From contig NMRB01000711.1 in the NCBI GenBank assembly GCA_002633025.1, positions 181,593 through 245,592 of the forward strand: a DNA stretch of 64,000 bases, given 5' to 3'. This document shows, piece by piece, positions 1 through 15,200 of the stretch. Every line of letters begins with the position of its first letter. Position 1 is the first letter of the stretch. Below the pieces are notes generated by a model. It saw only the letters and a list, made by a program, of their open reading frames with translations. It did no database searches and was not told the origin of the DNA. Position numbers and translations under genes: made by a program. The DNA comes from Notospermus geniculatus (taxonomy: Eukaryota > Nemertea > Pilidiophora > Heteronemertea > Lineidae).

Positions 1-290
1 CCCAGGACTTTCAATCCCCTTTATCATTATGTCATGCTGGCTGGTTCTTTGAGGGGGGGGGGGGTCGATGCTACGTGCAATGTAGCCCGAACGAAGAGAC
101 TCATAGAGATAAAAACCATGGATTATCTTCAAGCTGGTATTGTGAAGCACATCCCCTTTATCATGCTAGGCCTACTGGTAGTTTCCGTTGGAACCATTTT
201 CAAATTCTCTAGGCAATTGCAATAGAACAGCAAAATCTGCAGCCAGAAAAAATGTCAGCCCTGTACATTCCCTATCAACCAACATCAAAT

Positions 291-876
291 CACGTACGAC
301 GAGGTGACGCCCAAGTGGGTCACCATGCAGTGACATAAGTACGATGAGGTGACATCCAAGTGGGACACCGTACAGTGATATGGAATTACGATCAGGTGAC
401 ACCCAAGTGGGACACCGTGCAATGACATGGAAGTTCGATCAGGTGACGCCCAAGTGGCACACCGTACAGTGACATGGAAGTACATGTACGATGAGGTGAC
501 ATCCAAGTGGGACACCGTACAGTGATATGGAAGTACGATCAGCTGGCGCCCAAGAGGGACACCGTACAGTGATATGGAAGTACGATCAGCTGACGCCCAA
601 GTGGGACACCGTACAGTGACATGGAAGTACATGTACGATGAGGTGACATCCAAGTGGGACACCGTACAGTGATATGGAAGTACGATCAGCTGACGCCCAA
701 GTGGGACACCGTGCAGTGATATGGAAGTAAGATCAGGTGACGCCCAAGTGGGACACCGTACAGTGATATGGAAGTAAGATCAGGTGACGCCCAAGTGGGA
801 CACCGTGCAGTGATATGGAAGTAAGATCAGGTGACGCCCAAGTGGGACACCGTACAGTGATATGGAAGTACGACGT
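291..876. repeat. 47-bp minisatellite, about 12 units
   Basis: A head-to-tail array with a basic period of 47 bp; some units carry an extra GTACAT that makes them 53 bp. The core of each unit reads GACGCCCAAGTGGGACACCG, then a variable CAGTGATATGGAAGTACGATC part. Units differ by a few substitutions and the array decays into unique sequence at both ends. A perfect CRE-like TGACGTCA lies just past the last unit near 883. Open frames across the array are by-products of the repeat and are not called as genes. Confidence 0.9.
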
Positions 877-3228
877 CCAAGTGACGTCACTTCCTGTCAA
901 CAACGCTAATTGCAGAGTGCATCTCGAGCTGAACTAAATATAGCTCGTTGTAGCCTACTTGATTCCGTTTATACACCAAGTCATCGATTATTGATACATA
1001 TATCCCGTTTAGCCTGGGGAAATGAAAAAAATCAAGTTTCAAAGTCATTTTCGCTCCTGTGCAATGCTTTTCCGACAAGGTTGCAAGCCTATCCTTGCCT
1101 ATCTTGAACTATCCAAGGAGAAAACCGCCCGAGAAAAATCCATAGCAACAATCTAGGTGCGTTGTTTTTTAAACGTCATTTCGATTGTCATTGTATGACG
1201 TCATTATAAATCAATGCACTGCACCCAATCTACTCTGGGTGCTTGGAGGCCTAGCGCCTGCAAAAACTGACCAATGAATCGGGACAAGGCACCAGTCGTC
1301 ATGGCCTTGACCCCTGATGAATCAAAACAACGAATTTGATTGGCACTCACGATTTCGCATCCGACGATAGTGCTTGACAACACTGGCGAATGCAAAAACC
1401 TGAGAACCAATCAGAGCGCTTGTTTACTCGTAACGGTCATTTCGATAGGCTGAGGCCAGGGAAGCAGCGTTCGGGGGAGCATTATACCAATAGGGAGTTT
1501 TCGCAAAGCCCCCGAAACGCCAACGCGAACGCCAAACCCATTGTTCGATGCCACGAAGAGAGCACCGAACAAAAGGATAGACGTTCGCGTTGGCGTTTCG
1601 GGGGCTTTGCGAAAACTCCCTATTATTTAAAATAGAGAATAAGTGTCCATGGTTGTGCATCTGAAAGCCCTCTTGATACACCTTGCATGGCTTTGTCCGA
1701 GCACAGGGAATCCCCACAGAACTTGGCTTAGAACTGAACGTAGTTGACACATCGGTATAATTCATTGATCTATTATAACCCACGTTTACCTTTTAAGGTT
1801 GACAGAAATTGATAGACATGATGATCTAAGTGTAGCACATCTTTGAAATCTTGTTTGCCATCTCCCTTATATGGTTCGGTTTTATTTTTGAATGATCTGG
1901 GGAAATAAAATGCTTTTTCCTTCCGAGGACAGCTTTATGGTTGGCGGTCGGTATCATCAAAGAGGAGAGCCAGCCAACAATTTGGGCGAAAAATGTACGG
2001 CGTACTGCACAGAAAGTACAGTGCATTCTGCATTCAGTCGAAGTTCTCTGTGTCTGCCGAAAGTAATTGAACATCACGAGCAACTTGAGCGCCCTTCCCA
2101 AGATGCGGCGATTTCATTATTTTTGTCAAACGCCTGTTCGCAGTCATCAGGCAGAAAAATGACACGTCTTACCATCAGATCATCCGCCTGACAGTTTTAA
2201 AATGTGATAGAAACTAATCAAATAAATGCATCGTGTAAACGTCATTTGCACATTTTCTCTTGGATAAGAAGCAGAAATACTGCTTCAATTTTTCGCATTC
2301 CTTCAAAAATCAAAACGCCATCAACGTCAGCTCATATTTTGTTCCTGGCACTTAGTGTAGGTGTTATAAGTGACATTAAGCCACATGCCGCTAATGACAA
2401 GAATGAATCGAAAAATTCCGGAAGCATCGAGTCGTTAGTTGTAAGAGAAACCTTTCAGTTATTGAATGATCACGTGTCAGCTCTTGTGCAAATAAGAAGA
2501 TAAAAGCGTGAAATGCACGCACTATACGCTTGAGCAAATATCAGTCTTTTTGAAATCTATAATTATAGTCTTTTTGATGTAAAGGTATGCAATAGTATAT
2601 GTAATCAATACCAACACGCAAGAGGACACATCCAAGTGTTTGCATACGTCACAGGCAGAAGATACAGTGACTGGATTTATTGGTTTGTCAGTTGCAGAAT
2701 GACACTGTGCGTGTAATCACGGGAGGCGCTTTGCTCTTTGAGAAACTGCTGCTCCACTGAGACTTTTGACACAAAGGACCTCATTGAATCCATCGATGAC
2801 ATTGATTACACCATTGTAAACGCAGCTTTCCATTTCCATTAACATTCTCAACGGTATACACCAACCAGGAGCCAAAGGTATCTTCCTTTTGTTTGCCCCA
2901 GTGCGTTACCGATCTAGCTTTTGAAAGCCATGCTTCACGGATGTTGCTGATAATGTATGTAATTACTAAAGGGCTACAATCCGATTTTTCGCCTTTCAAA
3001 ACAGACGGCAGTAAGAAGATTACCTACTAATTTCCACGGAGCGCATCAACGTTAGAGATAAGTTGCGGGCTGCTGTCTTTGATGAGCTAGTTGTGTTCAA
3101 TCCCAGGGGACTATGACACTGCCGAGGGGCGGATAGTCGACAGGCAGCTTTGACATCACTGCACGTAAGAAGTAGGGTTCGTTGACATCATCTTGCCAAT
3201 TCTTCCCCGTCCATCCTAAGGATAAGCC
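877..3228. other. Upstream region of the aminopeptidase gene, no gene seen
   Basis: No reading frame with recognisable protein similarity was seen here. The stretch holds a foldback MITE at 1491-1622 and otherwise unique-looking sequence. It should contain the promoter and any 5' untranslated exon of the aminopeptidase gene, but I cannot point to a convincing TATA box or initiator. Confidence 0.5.
1491..1622. mobile_element. Foldback MITE, copy A (forward)
   Basis: A 130-bp element whose two halves are near-perfect inverted repeats beginning TAGGGAGTTTTCGCAAAGCC. The short centre differs between strands and lets copies be oriented (GAGAGCACCGAACAAAAGG in the forward sense). The outer TA on both sides fits a TA target-site duplication, as in Tc1/mariner-type MITEs. 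It has no coding capacity. It is the best preserved of eight related copies in the first 27 kb. Confidence 0.85.
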
Positions 3229-6200
3229 ATGCTGCTACTGGTCAGGTCGATTTTGCTTCTCGTCACCGCTGGTAAGTACTTTGTACCTCAACTTCCTGTT
3301 AATCTTTGGCCATTAGGCGTGTGTGTTGTTGTGAGATGTCACTGTAATTACCTAGGACGATGGTTATAGGCGACCCAAGAAAAAACTTATATTTTCTAAC
3401 GGTAGAAAGGAGTCACCAAAGCCAAGAGGGTTATTCTAACTACTAGGCCTACTGCATATCCGAAATAAGTAAGAAGGTCCACATCGTGGATGATTGTCTT
3501 CTCCGCGAGAAAGGCCTAGTTCTGCGTTCATGATCACTTTATAACTACCCAAAGAAGAACTACTGGTGAGTCGAACTTTTGCTGAGTAGGAACAGGAATG
3601 ACGAGAAAAAATGACCGAATGTCTGTATTCAGAACAAGTGAACCAATATATGATCGTCAACATCATCAACTTAATTCGCCATCGTTGGCATCCCTATACC
3701 CATAATCGGTGATACAGAGTCAATGCATCTGTACCCAGGTTTGGGGAGACAGTTTCTACCGTTAGGCCTCGGTCATGAATTGCAGAAAATTTGAAGAAGC
3801 ATTTTTCAGATGGTTGATACCGACAGTCGTTCTTCAATATATTTTTCAATCACCATCATGGGATGGGTGAACACTTTGACAGAAGATGCTGTCTGTGGAC
3901 TCAGTGTTGGTAGATGGATTAGGGAATAGCCTAAGCTACATGGCCCTGAAACCTGTTGCAGGCCTCGGGCGTCGAATAATTTGATCCAAAACATACGAAG
4001 AAAAGCTCAAAATTAAGATAAGGACGTTACACGTCCGTCATTTCAAAAGACGTTTTCAATGAATTTCATAATATGAACACATTTTATCAGTAATGAATGA
4101 TATCATGTTGCTGCCAACCATTAGCAGATACATGTTGTTTCATCTATGTTCGAATCCTTTGATCCGAGTCGTGGGTGGAAATGACGTTGGCAAACTCATC
4201 ATGGCCGCGTTTTACGTATTAATCAATGGCCTTGACCGAAAAGATGATGTTTTGACGGAATCTTTGTTTTTACATGTAGTTCTAAAAGATATTCTATAAT
4301 TGGTTACACACTTCAGTACGATGACAGTATTGACGAATTTTGGTCCCAAAACAAAACTTTCTTCGTTATTTCTACGAGGGTAACACCTTTTGTCAAGGCA
4401 ATTTTGCAAAGGACCGCGATTATAGATAGAGGCAGTGGATTTGTAGATTCCAAGATCTAGATATGCAGATATAAAAATGAGACATAGATATATAAAACTA
4501 ATGAGAGACAAGACAACTAGACAGGTCTCCCAAGACGACTGAGGACAGGGCCCGATGGCCGTAAGGCCGTTACCACCGCCTCACGTCTTGGGTTGGTGAG
4601 TATCGGCAGAAATACTGCACTTCTGGCGAGGCGGGCTGCTCTAAATGCCCGGAACCTCGAAGGGTAACGTTTGAGTCGACACCAGCGNAATCATCTTTTA
4701 AACTATCATAACGCAATCCTCTTCAAACTTTTCAAATGCGAAGAATCTCCCTATCATTATCATTATCATGTTCACCTTAAAACGTAGATATCTTTATTGG
4801 AAATTGGTCTTTTTCGATGATTTTTTCACTAAAATACAGCGGAAAGTTTATCAAATTGAGTTGTCGTCGAAATAGCCGGTTATCTAATTCCCAACGTGGA
4901 GAAAAACGCAAGAATATGATTGGGTCGACGCGATAACAATTATAGATGGCGCTGCACTTTGAGAGTTGTGCGGAATTCATGATTGCCTTCAAGGAGCTCA
5001 GCGTGCGTACCGGACAATACGCGGGAACAAAGGCAAACAATGGGGGCGTGGAATTGTGGTCACAGCGATTAGGGCCGTGCTCGCTCCTTCTCAATAATAC
5101 CTCCATGCTCACGGCTAGCATTATTCTTATTTGCAGTTTGTGCTTCCGGTCAAAACGCCGACGATGACCTGAGCCCGCGTCTTCCGCGAACCTTTCTTCC
5201 CTACCACTATGACCTTGAGCTCCAGCCCGACATCTACGGTGAGGAGGAATCGGAGTTCTACAACCACGGGCGGGTCACCATCCATCTGTATTGTAACAAA
5301 AGTAGTGACCGTCTCATATTCCACGTCCGAGATTTAAACATTGAAGAGGTACTTTTTGGTAACGAGGGGGGTTATTCACGACAACCTGAACTGCTGCGTT
5401 GGGAGACGGACAGACGGAGAGATTTTTTCATCGGATACTTAAGCGAACCAGCGACGGAAGCACAAAGATATTTCATCATCTTGAAGTTCAGTTCACAAAT
5501 GAAGTTGGATCTGAAGGGCATCTATTTCAGCAAATACAAAGTCAACGAGCACAAAACTCAGTGAGTATCTCAACATTTTACAACATTCGGTACTATGTTG
5601 GACAAACAAATGTTGTAAGTAACGTCATGTGGGTTTATTGGTCAAAATAACTGTACAGTGATAAGGGGCCAAAGCTGAGCATTAGCGACCCCAAATGTTG
5701 CCTATTTGTATACAGGGGAAAGAGTGGCTTAAATGTTGCCGTAATTTGTTGGCCACTGTATAGGCCTACAGCAGGGTAAAAAATCGTGTTGCACAGGTAT
5801 GTTGTTCAAAGGTAGGAAAATTTTTTGCCTGTGCACACGCAGCTTTTCAGTTCATTTCATTGTCAATCCGCGGTTTCTGGAAGTCTCCAACTGTATTTGT
5901 CTCAAGAGCCTGGCACACTCCGTATAATACAACAATTCAACAGGCGGTAGAGGTTAATGTTGTTGTAAAGAAGACTATCTGTGATTTGTCATATTCACCC
6001 ATACCTAAGAGATTCAGCTTGTCTTGCCAATGACAAAGAAAAACCATCAGAAGATTACATGCCCACATCTTCCGCGTCTATCTCGTTCACGACATTTTTT
6101 ATCGGCGACGTCAGGAAAAACTAGGTGTCGAAAATGCGAAAAAGGAATATGACGCTGTCTTCCCTCTTCCCACACCTAATATGCCCATATCCGTCTGTCT

Positions 6201-9200
6201 GGTTTTTTAGCCGCAAAACGAAGCTCTGATGTTTGTTGGGTTTTTTTATCACGTAAGGATAACAAAGATAAACCAGATTATCACCAACAGGAAGTTAATG
6301 AATGACCATATACTGCTTCTTCCTCCGCAGTCCCTACATATCCTGTGCTGCGATTTCAAGCCTGCAGCATACGTAGCAATTTTACTACTCAGCTATTCCA
6401 TTGCTGCCAATGGCGCTGGAAGATGTATTAACCAGCACAGAGTGCTCTATTGTTATCATTCACTGACTTGGCTTTACAATAAGGCTTTTAGGCAATTTGG
6501 CGAAGACAATACAAAGAGGTGGTGGCAAAAGACTATTCTGACAGTTGTGCAATGGATCACTCTGGGCCGTATGCACCAAGGAAGATTATCTTGATCTTAA
6601 GTTGAGCCACAGCTTCTCAATTGTTCAGGTTTGCCAGGGCATGATGTGATGTGACAATGGAAAAGTTGTGGCTCAACGTGAGTTGAAGATAATCTTCGTT
6701 GGTGCATGCGGCCCTATAGGTGTGCTGATATAAACCTAGTTCCTAGGCCCTAGCTAGCCCTCCTGTGCGGAGGTTTTCAACGGCAAGAAGGAACCCGTGC
6801 TCATTGCTTCGCTAGCAACTCATTCCGCGGATGAAACTTGCTTGATTGTCCATATCCATTGCTCATATTGCTGGTAAGCAATGGCGTTGCCTCGTGTATG
6901 GTCAAAACAACGCCACAAATTGCTTCCAGCTGGGCGTTACTGGCACTGCGCAGTGTAACACCTCATCGTGTACTGCGGGGGCTTCAGCCAAAGTCTTGAT
7001 GTGACTTCATCTGTGTCCTCGCAAAAACGCTAAGATGACGACAAAGAAAAAAATAGGGATATCACAAAAGCAGGCAGCTAAGAAAAATCGCATACATGTA
7101 CCTTATTTCCGTTGCCCCTACAACAATGTGCTTTCTACGGTCTTCGCCGACAAGTTTTTTAGCAGTACTGTCGACGTGTCGGCCTGCTCATCTGCGTTCA
7201 CCCACGGAGCAGCTCCGTAGGAAAAAAACATAAGCGCATTATAAAACATTTTAAGAGATTTTGAACCAAGTTAGTGTGCACTTAGACTAATGAATACGAG
7301 AAGATTACTGCATGTTTTTAACACGATATATTTAAGGTAAATACCCATTAGCTGGTATTTTCCAGGTGCATCTTGTCTATTTAGAGTTGACAAAAGAAGC
7401 ATATGGGAATTATAGGGTGACATGCACCAATGAGATCGTGTGCGGGGGTGACTAAGACCTAGATCGTCCTACACCAACATGGCGTCATGGTTACTAAGGA
7501 TAACAAAGTTCTAACATCAACTGCAAAAATAATGAAGAACTGCTTCATGACTGCGTCACCCATGCCATATTGAACAACGGTTGCACAAAAATGTAACCAA
7601 CTTTGAACAGAACGCACCGTAGTAGGCGTCACTGATGGAGCACTCAGGAACAGTACACGCCATCGCTTCATCGAGTCGTTATCTTATATCGTGGCTTTGT
7701 GACGACGCTAGTAAAAAACAGCGGCGTGCTCTACTGAGGGGACAAGTAACGTCTGTAGGCCCACCTTCACAACTACACCCGAAAATTCACTACACGAGAT
7801 AGGTAGTTTGACAAGATTTAGGCGTGTAAGTGTTGTGATGAGGATTCAAGCATGACCATCGATATTCCAATGGACATTTAACCCGCAAATACATGCAGTA
7901 TTTCGCCATATACATGTAATTGATCGCTTTTAAACATGTACTGAATTTTTTTACCATTTTTGAAAGAATGGATATACATGCATTGCCGCTGGCATTCCCA
8001 TTGAAAACTATTTTTAGTGAAGGCGTCGAACATTACACAGCAAACTATTGGGTATATCGTTTACGCATTTTCAAGTAAAAATAGTAACGTTCGATTTTGA
8101 TTTTTAATGCTTAAAAATTCGTTCTCTGTGAGACATTGGATATCGCTGACTTTTTCAACGAAATATATGACTGTGTGTACTTGTCCTAACAGTGTAATGT
8201 GTAATGTATGGAGCAGGGTTTATGAAATAAAAGGGGCTGGGAACTTATGGGATTAAAGCACAACGGGATCCCACACGCCAATTGGAATGGAATAACACGA
8301 AAAAAAATGTATCATGATATCTAATTATGATAAAATGATGTCAAATATAGTGTGGTGGACCAGTCCGTTTTAAAGCCCTACAAGATTTTAGATATGCAAT
8401 TACATGATGTTTACCAGGACTTGCTCCCACACAGCTGCCGCCCTTAATTTTGAGGTTTCTTTATTTATCTTTAGTTAAACTTAGCTGCTTCGTAGAAACG
8501 GTTGCTTCAATAAGGTTTGAGGTGACAGCCCGTTCGGGAAAGGACACCGCAGCACTTGCAACAAGCAAACAGCAAAGTGTTTCGACACCGAGTTTAATAA
8601 TTCTGCTCTTTGGAAGTTTTGTTTCGTGTTCAGTCGACAAGCCAGTTTGATACTCCGCCGCAAGTTTTGCTTAAGGGGACTTTTCAATTTCCAGGTATGT
8701 GGCCGCAACCAACATGGCGCCGACGTACGCCCGGCGGGCCTTCCCCTGCTTTGACGAGCCTTCCTTCAAGGCATCGTTCAGGGTGTCAGTACTCAGGAAG
8801 TCATCACATGTCTCCATCTCTAACATGGGTTTGTCGGATACCGGAGAAAGGTGAGTGGTATCATCTTGTCTAGGCTGGTGACAAATTTCTTCTGGGTTGC
8901 CGGGGGACATCTTACTAAAGAAGTAGATGAACTGGAGGGCATTTTTAACCAAGGAAACGGGAAACTTATGTAGCTAAACAACCACAGAACCTTGGGGCAA
9001 TTTTCGTCTGCCGAATGAGCTGGACACATTTTTGGATTTTTTGGTTGCTAAATGTTGATGATGATATTTCTTGTGTCCTGGTACTTTATGACAGGTTGTC
9101 TACTCGGGTAATTTATCCTAGGGCCACATTCAACACAAATAAACAGATTGGAGTTTTTGCTTCTTTCAGGCACGACGGATGGATCCAAGACAGATTTGAG

Positions 9201-12200
9201 AAAACACCCATCATGTCCACCTACTTGGTTGCAGTTGTCGTTGCTGAATATTCATACGCTAAGACCAAAACTAAACGTGGGACAACGGTAAGAGCCATCT
9301 CTTGTCAAGATGACTAGTGGAAGGTTGTTGTACCGGCAAAGCCTTCTCGGGAACAACTTGAGGAAGACCTTTATCACATGTAGTCTGGACATGCTACGAC
9401 AGATGGGGCAGATGGGGCTATTGGCAGATAGGAACTTCACCTGCCCGAACCGTCGTCCACAATGTTTACTGCCTTGTACTTGTATACTTTACGATCCTCT
9501 GGTTTCAGATTCGAGTTTGGGCGAGACCCGGCGAACTCCACAAGACAGGTCTAGCCTTACACAGAAGCAAGCAGATACTTGAACATATGGAAGATTACCT
9601 TGGAGTACCGTACGAAATCAACAAAATTGGTAAGTTGCACTTCTGTTATTATTTTGGCAAAGAATGTGGAAGAGATGGCATCAGACAAAGAAAAAAGATG
9701 TCGTCCTGCTGTGAGTCACAATGTTATCGCGTCGTGATAAGACATCAGACATGTTCAATCTGAAGCTTCTTGGCAGAAAAGCAACTATACCTTCAAGATG
9801 AAACAATTTTGAGTAAATACATGTACAGCAACTTTGGAACCTTTCCATCTTATGACCAATATGACATGATGAAAACTCAAACTCCTTCTTACAGACCACG
9901 TGCCGATACCAGACTTCCTCTACGGAGCTATGGAGAATTGGGGGTTGGTGACATACGCCGAACCCTCTCTACTGTTCGACCCGAACAAGGCGAGCACGGC
10001 CGAGAAAAACGGCGTCCTCTACATATTGGGACATGAGATCGCGCATCAGGTAATGGCCGTGTTTTGAATACAAGTGCAGCCATCGACAAAAGTCCAAGGA
10101 CCCTTACTTTGGCCCTTTTCAAAAGTTGTTTGGCTTGACGTTCTTCGTCGAAGGAGGCATATTTGTATACGTCAAATAGCAACTCGTCTCAAAGATCTGC
10201 CAATGGCCACAAGCCTGAACTGTTTATTTCAAAGATGTGGCAATAATGCAGTGCCATTCCTTTACTTCTTCCAGTGGTTCGGTAATCTGGTAACGATGAA
10301 ATGGTGGAATGACTTGTGGATGAAGGAGGGCTTCTCAGAGTTTGTTGCTGCTAAGGTACTACCTCATGTCGACAGAGACTTCTCTGAGGTAAGTCAAAAA
10401 ATACTGAAAAATCTCACAAGTTTCGGTTTTCCCGGCAGAAGCAATCTCAGTTACTTCCCGAGTATACCCATGGCACAAAAAAGAAGCCAGAACGTGTCGT
10501 GAGGCGAACATCAACATCCCAACAACTTTCACTTCTAGGACAAACAAGTTTTCAAGCAAAGACGCTACGCGGGCATGAAGGATAGTTTCCGTTCCTCCCA
10601 CCCTATGGACCATCCAAACATAAACTACGCTCAAGATGTCAGACTGGTGTATGATAGTATAACGTACAATAAAGGTGGACTGGTCATAAAGATGCTGCAC
10701 TTTATACTCGGTGATGCCACTTTTAAGGAGGCAGTTCGGGTAAGTATATTAGTGGATCAACTTTGTAACGAGAGAATGGGGTTTGGGCTCGCTCAGACTC
10801 TCTCGGCATCACTCCTGAACTCGCACGTACGAGGCCTGACGAATGCGAAATTAGGAGCGATGCTGCATGGCCTGACGAACTCATGATGAGCAGTCCAGTG
10901 TTGGCAGTTGCGTTCAAAAGCCATGATGTAAAGAGTAGAAGCATTGCACGACGCATATTCGTTTACCAGAATCTAACTACCATGAATACTCTGGAACTAC
11001 AACGGAAAAAGTATTGATGCAGCCATTACTGATCGACTTGGTGATCCCATTTTCCCTTTTATTTCTCCAGCTCTATATAAAGAAATTCGCCCATTCTTCT
11101 GCGGATCTTCAGGATTTGATACGTATTCTAGAACAGGTATGTAACATTTTAAAAAACTAGAGCTAAAAACCTTCCTCGTGGGTTGAAACCCATCGCTTCC
11201 AAAAGAATTGGCGTGATGGAGATTACCTAACTTTTCTCTGGTAAATACGGCATATGGCCCTTGGTACCACTGTTCCAGCATTTTAATTTTTTCTTGTAGG
11301 TTATTGCAAAATATGGCGATCGAAACGGAAGCAGGAAATTGGATATAGGTCACGTGATGAGCACGTGGGTGAATCAAATGGGTTACCCTCTTGTGACGAT
11401 AACGAGGCACGGTCGGAGAGCGCATGCGCTACAAACTCGGTTCCTTCTCGACCCGAAGAAAACCTCTGTGAGGCACTTCGCTACGGAACATGAGTAAGTT
11501 ATGAAAAGCAGATAAGACAAGAAGCACAGAGCATTTGAAAATTTCATCATTGAAAAAGTGATTTTTTGCCTTGTAGGTGTATTTCAACATTCACTGATTT
11601 ATTTTAGGCCCAACATATTTCTCCATAATGGGTAGAAATGTGATTGGTGAAGCCGAGTGGTTTCAAGATATTCCTTGATATCTGGTGACCTTTTACTTTC
11701 GAACAAGACTGTACATTGACCAATCTGGCGTTATCTAAAGGGCTTTAGCTGAGGAAGTGATGCCGAAACATCGTCGCGTTCCGAGCAACCGGGCACCAAG
11801 ATTTCTGGACTTCGTACACTAAATCTGCTGCAATGAGATTTTTCGTCCAATTTCAGCTACAAATGGGAAATTCCTCTTACGTTCACTACCAATGCTACAT
11901 ACAAATGTAAACCAGACAAGATATTCTGGATGCACAAGAAGAATGGTAAGTATCGGGTCAAGACCATGTTGATAGTTCAACTTTCTATCGTTGATGGCTC
12001 TGTGCATTAGGTGGCGTGGTCACTTTGCGATAGATGGCTGTGGTAGAAGGCTAATTTTGTCTTGAGGCAGCAACCAAAAAGTTATAAGGCAGCTCGCCCA
12101 TAGATTTTCGGTCCTGCCAAAGAACGTCGAATACTCTAAATCAAAACCCACCTCCAACGACGTATGCGGAAGGAGCCTCACTCAATACTCATTTTAATTC

Positions 12201-15200
12201 TAGTTACCCTTGGCAAGATGCACGGTGTATCGGCCTACCCCCAGGACTGGCTCCTGGCAAATGTTGGCATGAACTCCTTCTACCGCGTCAACTACGACAA
12301 GAGGAATTGGCAGTCCCTCGCTGAGCAGCTCGACAAGGATTTCAACGCCATTCCCTACATCAACCGGGCACAGCTTATTGACGACTCCATTACACTTGCC
12401 AGGTAAGTCATCAACGCCTTACGAAGGATTTTTACGAAGGTTTTATCTTCTTGGCCAGTATCAGGCCAGTAATTTGATATTTGGAGTTCACGTTCTGTAG
12501 CAAACACGATGAAGTCAACATAGCATCGCCTGTGTGATGGCGACTTCTGATAACCCCAAGAATGTGGTCTAGCGACGTTGCTTTACGGAAGTGTATTATG
12601 AAACCCGACTTTAGTGGCACTTTTTGGCTGTATCCGTAAGATATATGGCCTACATGTAGAAATTACACCCGGATTGGTCCACAGTTTAATTACAATCACT
12701 GTATATCAGCTCTTGCTAATCACCATGCATCCTTTTACAGAGCAGGACATCTTGACATGGTCTACGCCTTCCGAATCTGCAAATTCCTTCGTCACGAAAG
12801 GGACTTTTTACCATGGAACATCTTCCTGACAGACACACAGTACATGAGAAACATGCTACGGTTCTCCCCCTCCTACTGGGACTTTAGGGTAAGTGCTCAC
12901 TTCCTCTATAGACGTTTGTTACGTTCCTCCACGTGAGAGTTGGTTCTCAATAAAGAGTTTTCGCAAAGCCCCCGAAACGCCAACGCCAACGCCAATCCCA
13001 TTGTTCGATGCCGCAAAGAAGGCACCGAACAAAAGGATAGACGTTCGCGTTGGTGTTTTGGGGGCTTTGCAAAAACTCGCTATAAATGGTGATTCATCAT
13101 TGCTGATTTCAGTACACTTTACACCAAGAGTTACATAAATGACGCGAACGACTTCTCACCGTTTCTACGAGGTCTATGAAACGTATCTCCCGAAATAAAA
13201 CTGTATCAGTTACGTGCCTACAATTGCGTACTTATGCATTAATTCCAATCACAGATCTACTATAAGTTGCATGTATCTCCTGAAATGAAGCATGAGTTAC
13301 GTGCCTAAAATTGCGAGTTTATCTGTTGGATAGGCAACATTTCGAAGCCGGGAGTTTATCACTTCAAATAAGCCGGAAGTTTATCACCTGAAATAAAGCA
13401 TTAGTTACGTGCCTATTGTATCTATGGCATCACAATATTTTACACCGACAAAATGCAATAATTTTTGGTGCAAAGTTAGGTGCACTATACCTGAAAAGGA
13501 AATCAAAGCGAACTAACGTAGGCCTAATGATGTAGAAGGCCCTATACTAAAATAATGCATCAGAAAAATGGTCTTGAGTATAAAAAGGCGGCCTGCCATC
13601 CATAGTATTTATACTATGTACACTACGTCGTCGTTGCCAGCATCGCTCAGCAGCGCGAGAGTATCAACACAATAAGCCTACCTAACACTCGATTTTTTTT
13701 CAACCTACAACCGCATCATCATCAACTAGTCAGACCCAAGCATACGGCCCTTAGAATGATAAAGAATGTTTCAGTGGCATGCTTCCTAATTAACGACTCT
13801 ACTCCTGAAATATCAAAATGTTATATCACTGATATATACAGTGACAAAGTGCGCCGTTAGGTGCCACCAGTCAAATTCCGTTCCTGTAGATATTTACTTG
13901 GCATAGATGATCTCTTGGATAGGATTATCAAGATGCTTTTCATCCGTCTCAAGGAATCAACTTCTTTGGGCCGGTCAGCAATAGTGAGAGTACAAGTCTC
14001 ACACAAGCTCCGAGTGCTTGAGCACGCCATGGTTGTCCACAAGAACGGATGTGACGTCATGTTACAATGCTTGGTTATGGTTAAGAATGGATGACATGAT
14101 ATTGGCTTGGCTGTTCTATTTTACCCCCACTTAAAATAGGGGGTGAAAAAGTAAGAAAATATCATATTTTATGCAAATATTTCCTACAAACAATCATGTT
14201 GAAATTGATTTGTTTATTAATATTATGACAAATAATGTATGTAGGCTACTCTCTCAGTATAGCAAAAGTTAGGGAATAACTTCGCTGTTTTTATGCTGAT
14301 TTCGAACATTTTGCAAAAGTCCTTTGTTTTCCTAATTAACACAGTTGATGTCATGTTTTTTACATGCCACTATCTAGTTTATACTATAAGGTATAACACC
14401 TGAAATTTTCGTGAAAATCAGCCATCTGTGAGGTAATGAAAAATTAGTTGACTTAACACCGGTATTCAAAATTATTTTAGCGCAATATCATGTCACAGTT
14501 TAACATAACCTCCCTACCTTCCCAATGTGTCTTCAGGTAGAGGCAGGGCGTCCAGGATTTTATCAATGTTTGAATGTCGCATGTTCCTTCGTAACATTTT
14601 GTATCCTTATAATCATATATCCTCAAAGAATTTAAATCCAAGAATTTCACAGACACACCGTTCCCCTTTTGATTATCTCAGTGACACACAACTCAGGCCA
14701 GTTTGGGTTCAATGTAAAATATAGAGTTTTCGCAAAGCCCCCGAAACGCCAACGCGAACGTCTATCCTTTTGTTCGGTGCTCACTTCGTGGCATCGAACA
14801 ATGGGTTTGGCGTTCGCGTTGGCGTTTCGGGGGCTTTGCGAAAACTCCCTATTGTAGGCCCCTTACGTCCGTGCACTGAAAATATACATCTCGTGCACAC
14901 GCACTGCACCACAGATGCACCCAGACCGACGATACCTTCACTTGGCCGAGTTCACAGAACCACACCTACACGGACACGGCTTGCAAACAAAGGTTTCATG
15001 GTCGTGAAGCCTTTGTTCGCCGGCATATCCGTGTACCGTGTAGCTCCATGCATGGAGGTATAAAATAGGATTATACCTCCATGCTCTGTGTGAACCAGGC
15101 GTTCCAGTCTCTGTTTTTGCCAATATGGCTCAATAGAACTGACAAATCAAAATGTCGAATGCAGAGTCATTTAACTCAACAGTATATTTTCTGGTTTTGA

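Noticed and set aside
291-876. Regular repeats at the left edge that might look like a CRISPR array
   Set aside because: The whole 47-bp unit repeats; there are no unique spacers between conserved repeats, and the window is a eukaryotic genome.
1390-1783. Open frames with [13 protein letters not shown]-type translations at 1390-1635, 1424-1783, 18074-18343, 18781-18984 and 22136-22606
   Set aside because: They are translations of the foldback MITE arms on either strand, not genes; the same peptide appears wherever the element sits.
2204-2503. 99-residue open frame
   Set aside because: No recognisable domain, no splice or codon signal, and it lies in the presumed upstream region of the aminopeptidase gene.
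10995-11425. 142-residue minus-strand frame
   Set aside because: It is the shadow of aminopeptidase exons 9 and 10 on the other strand.
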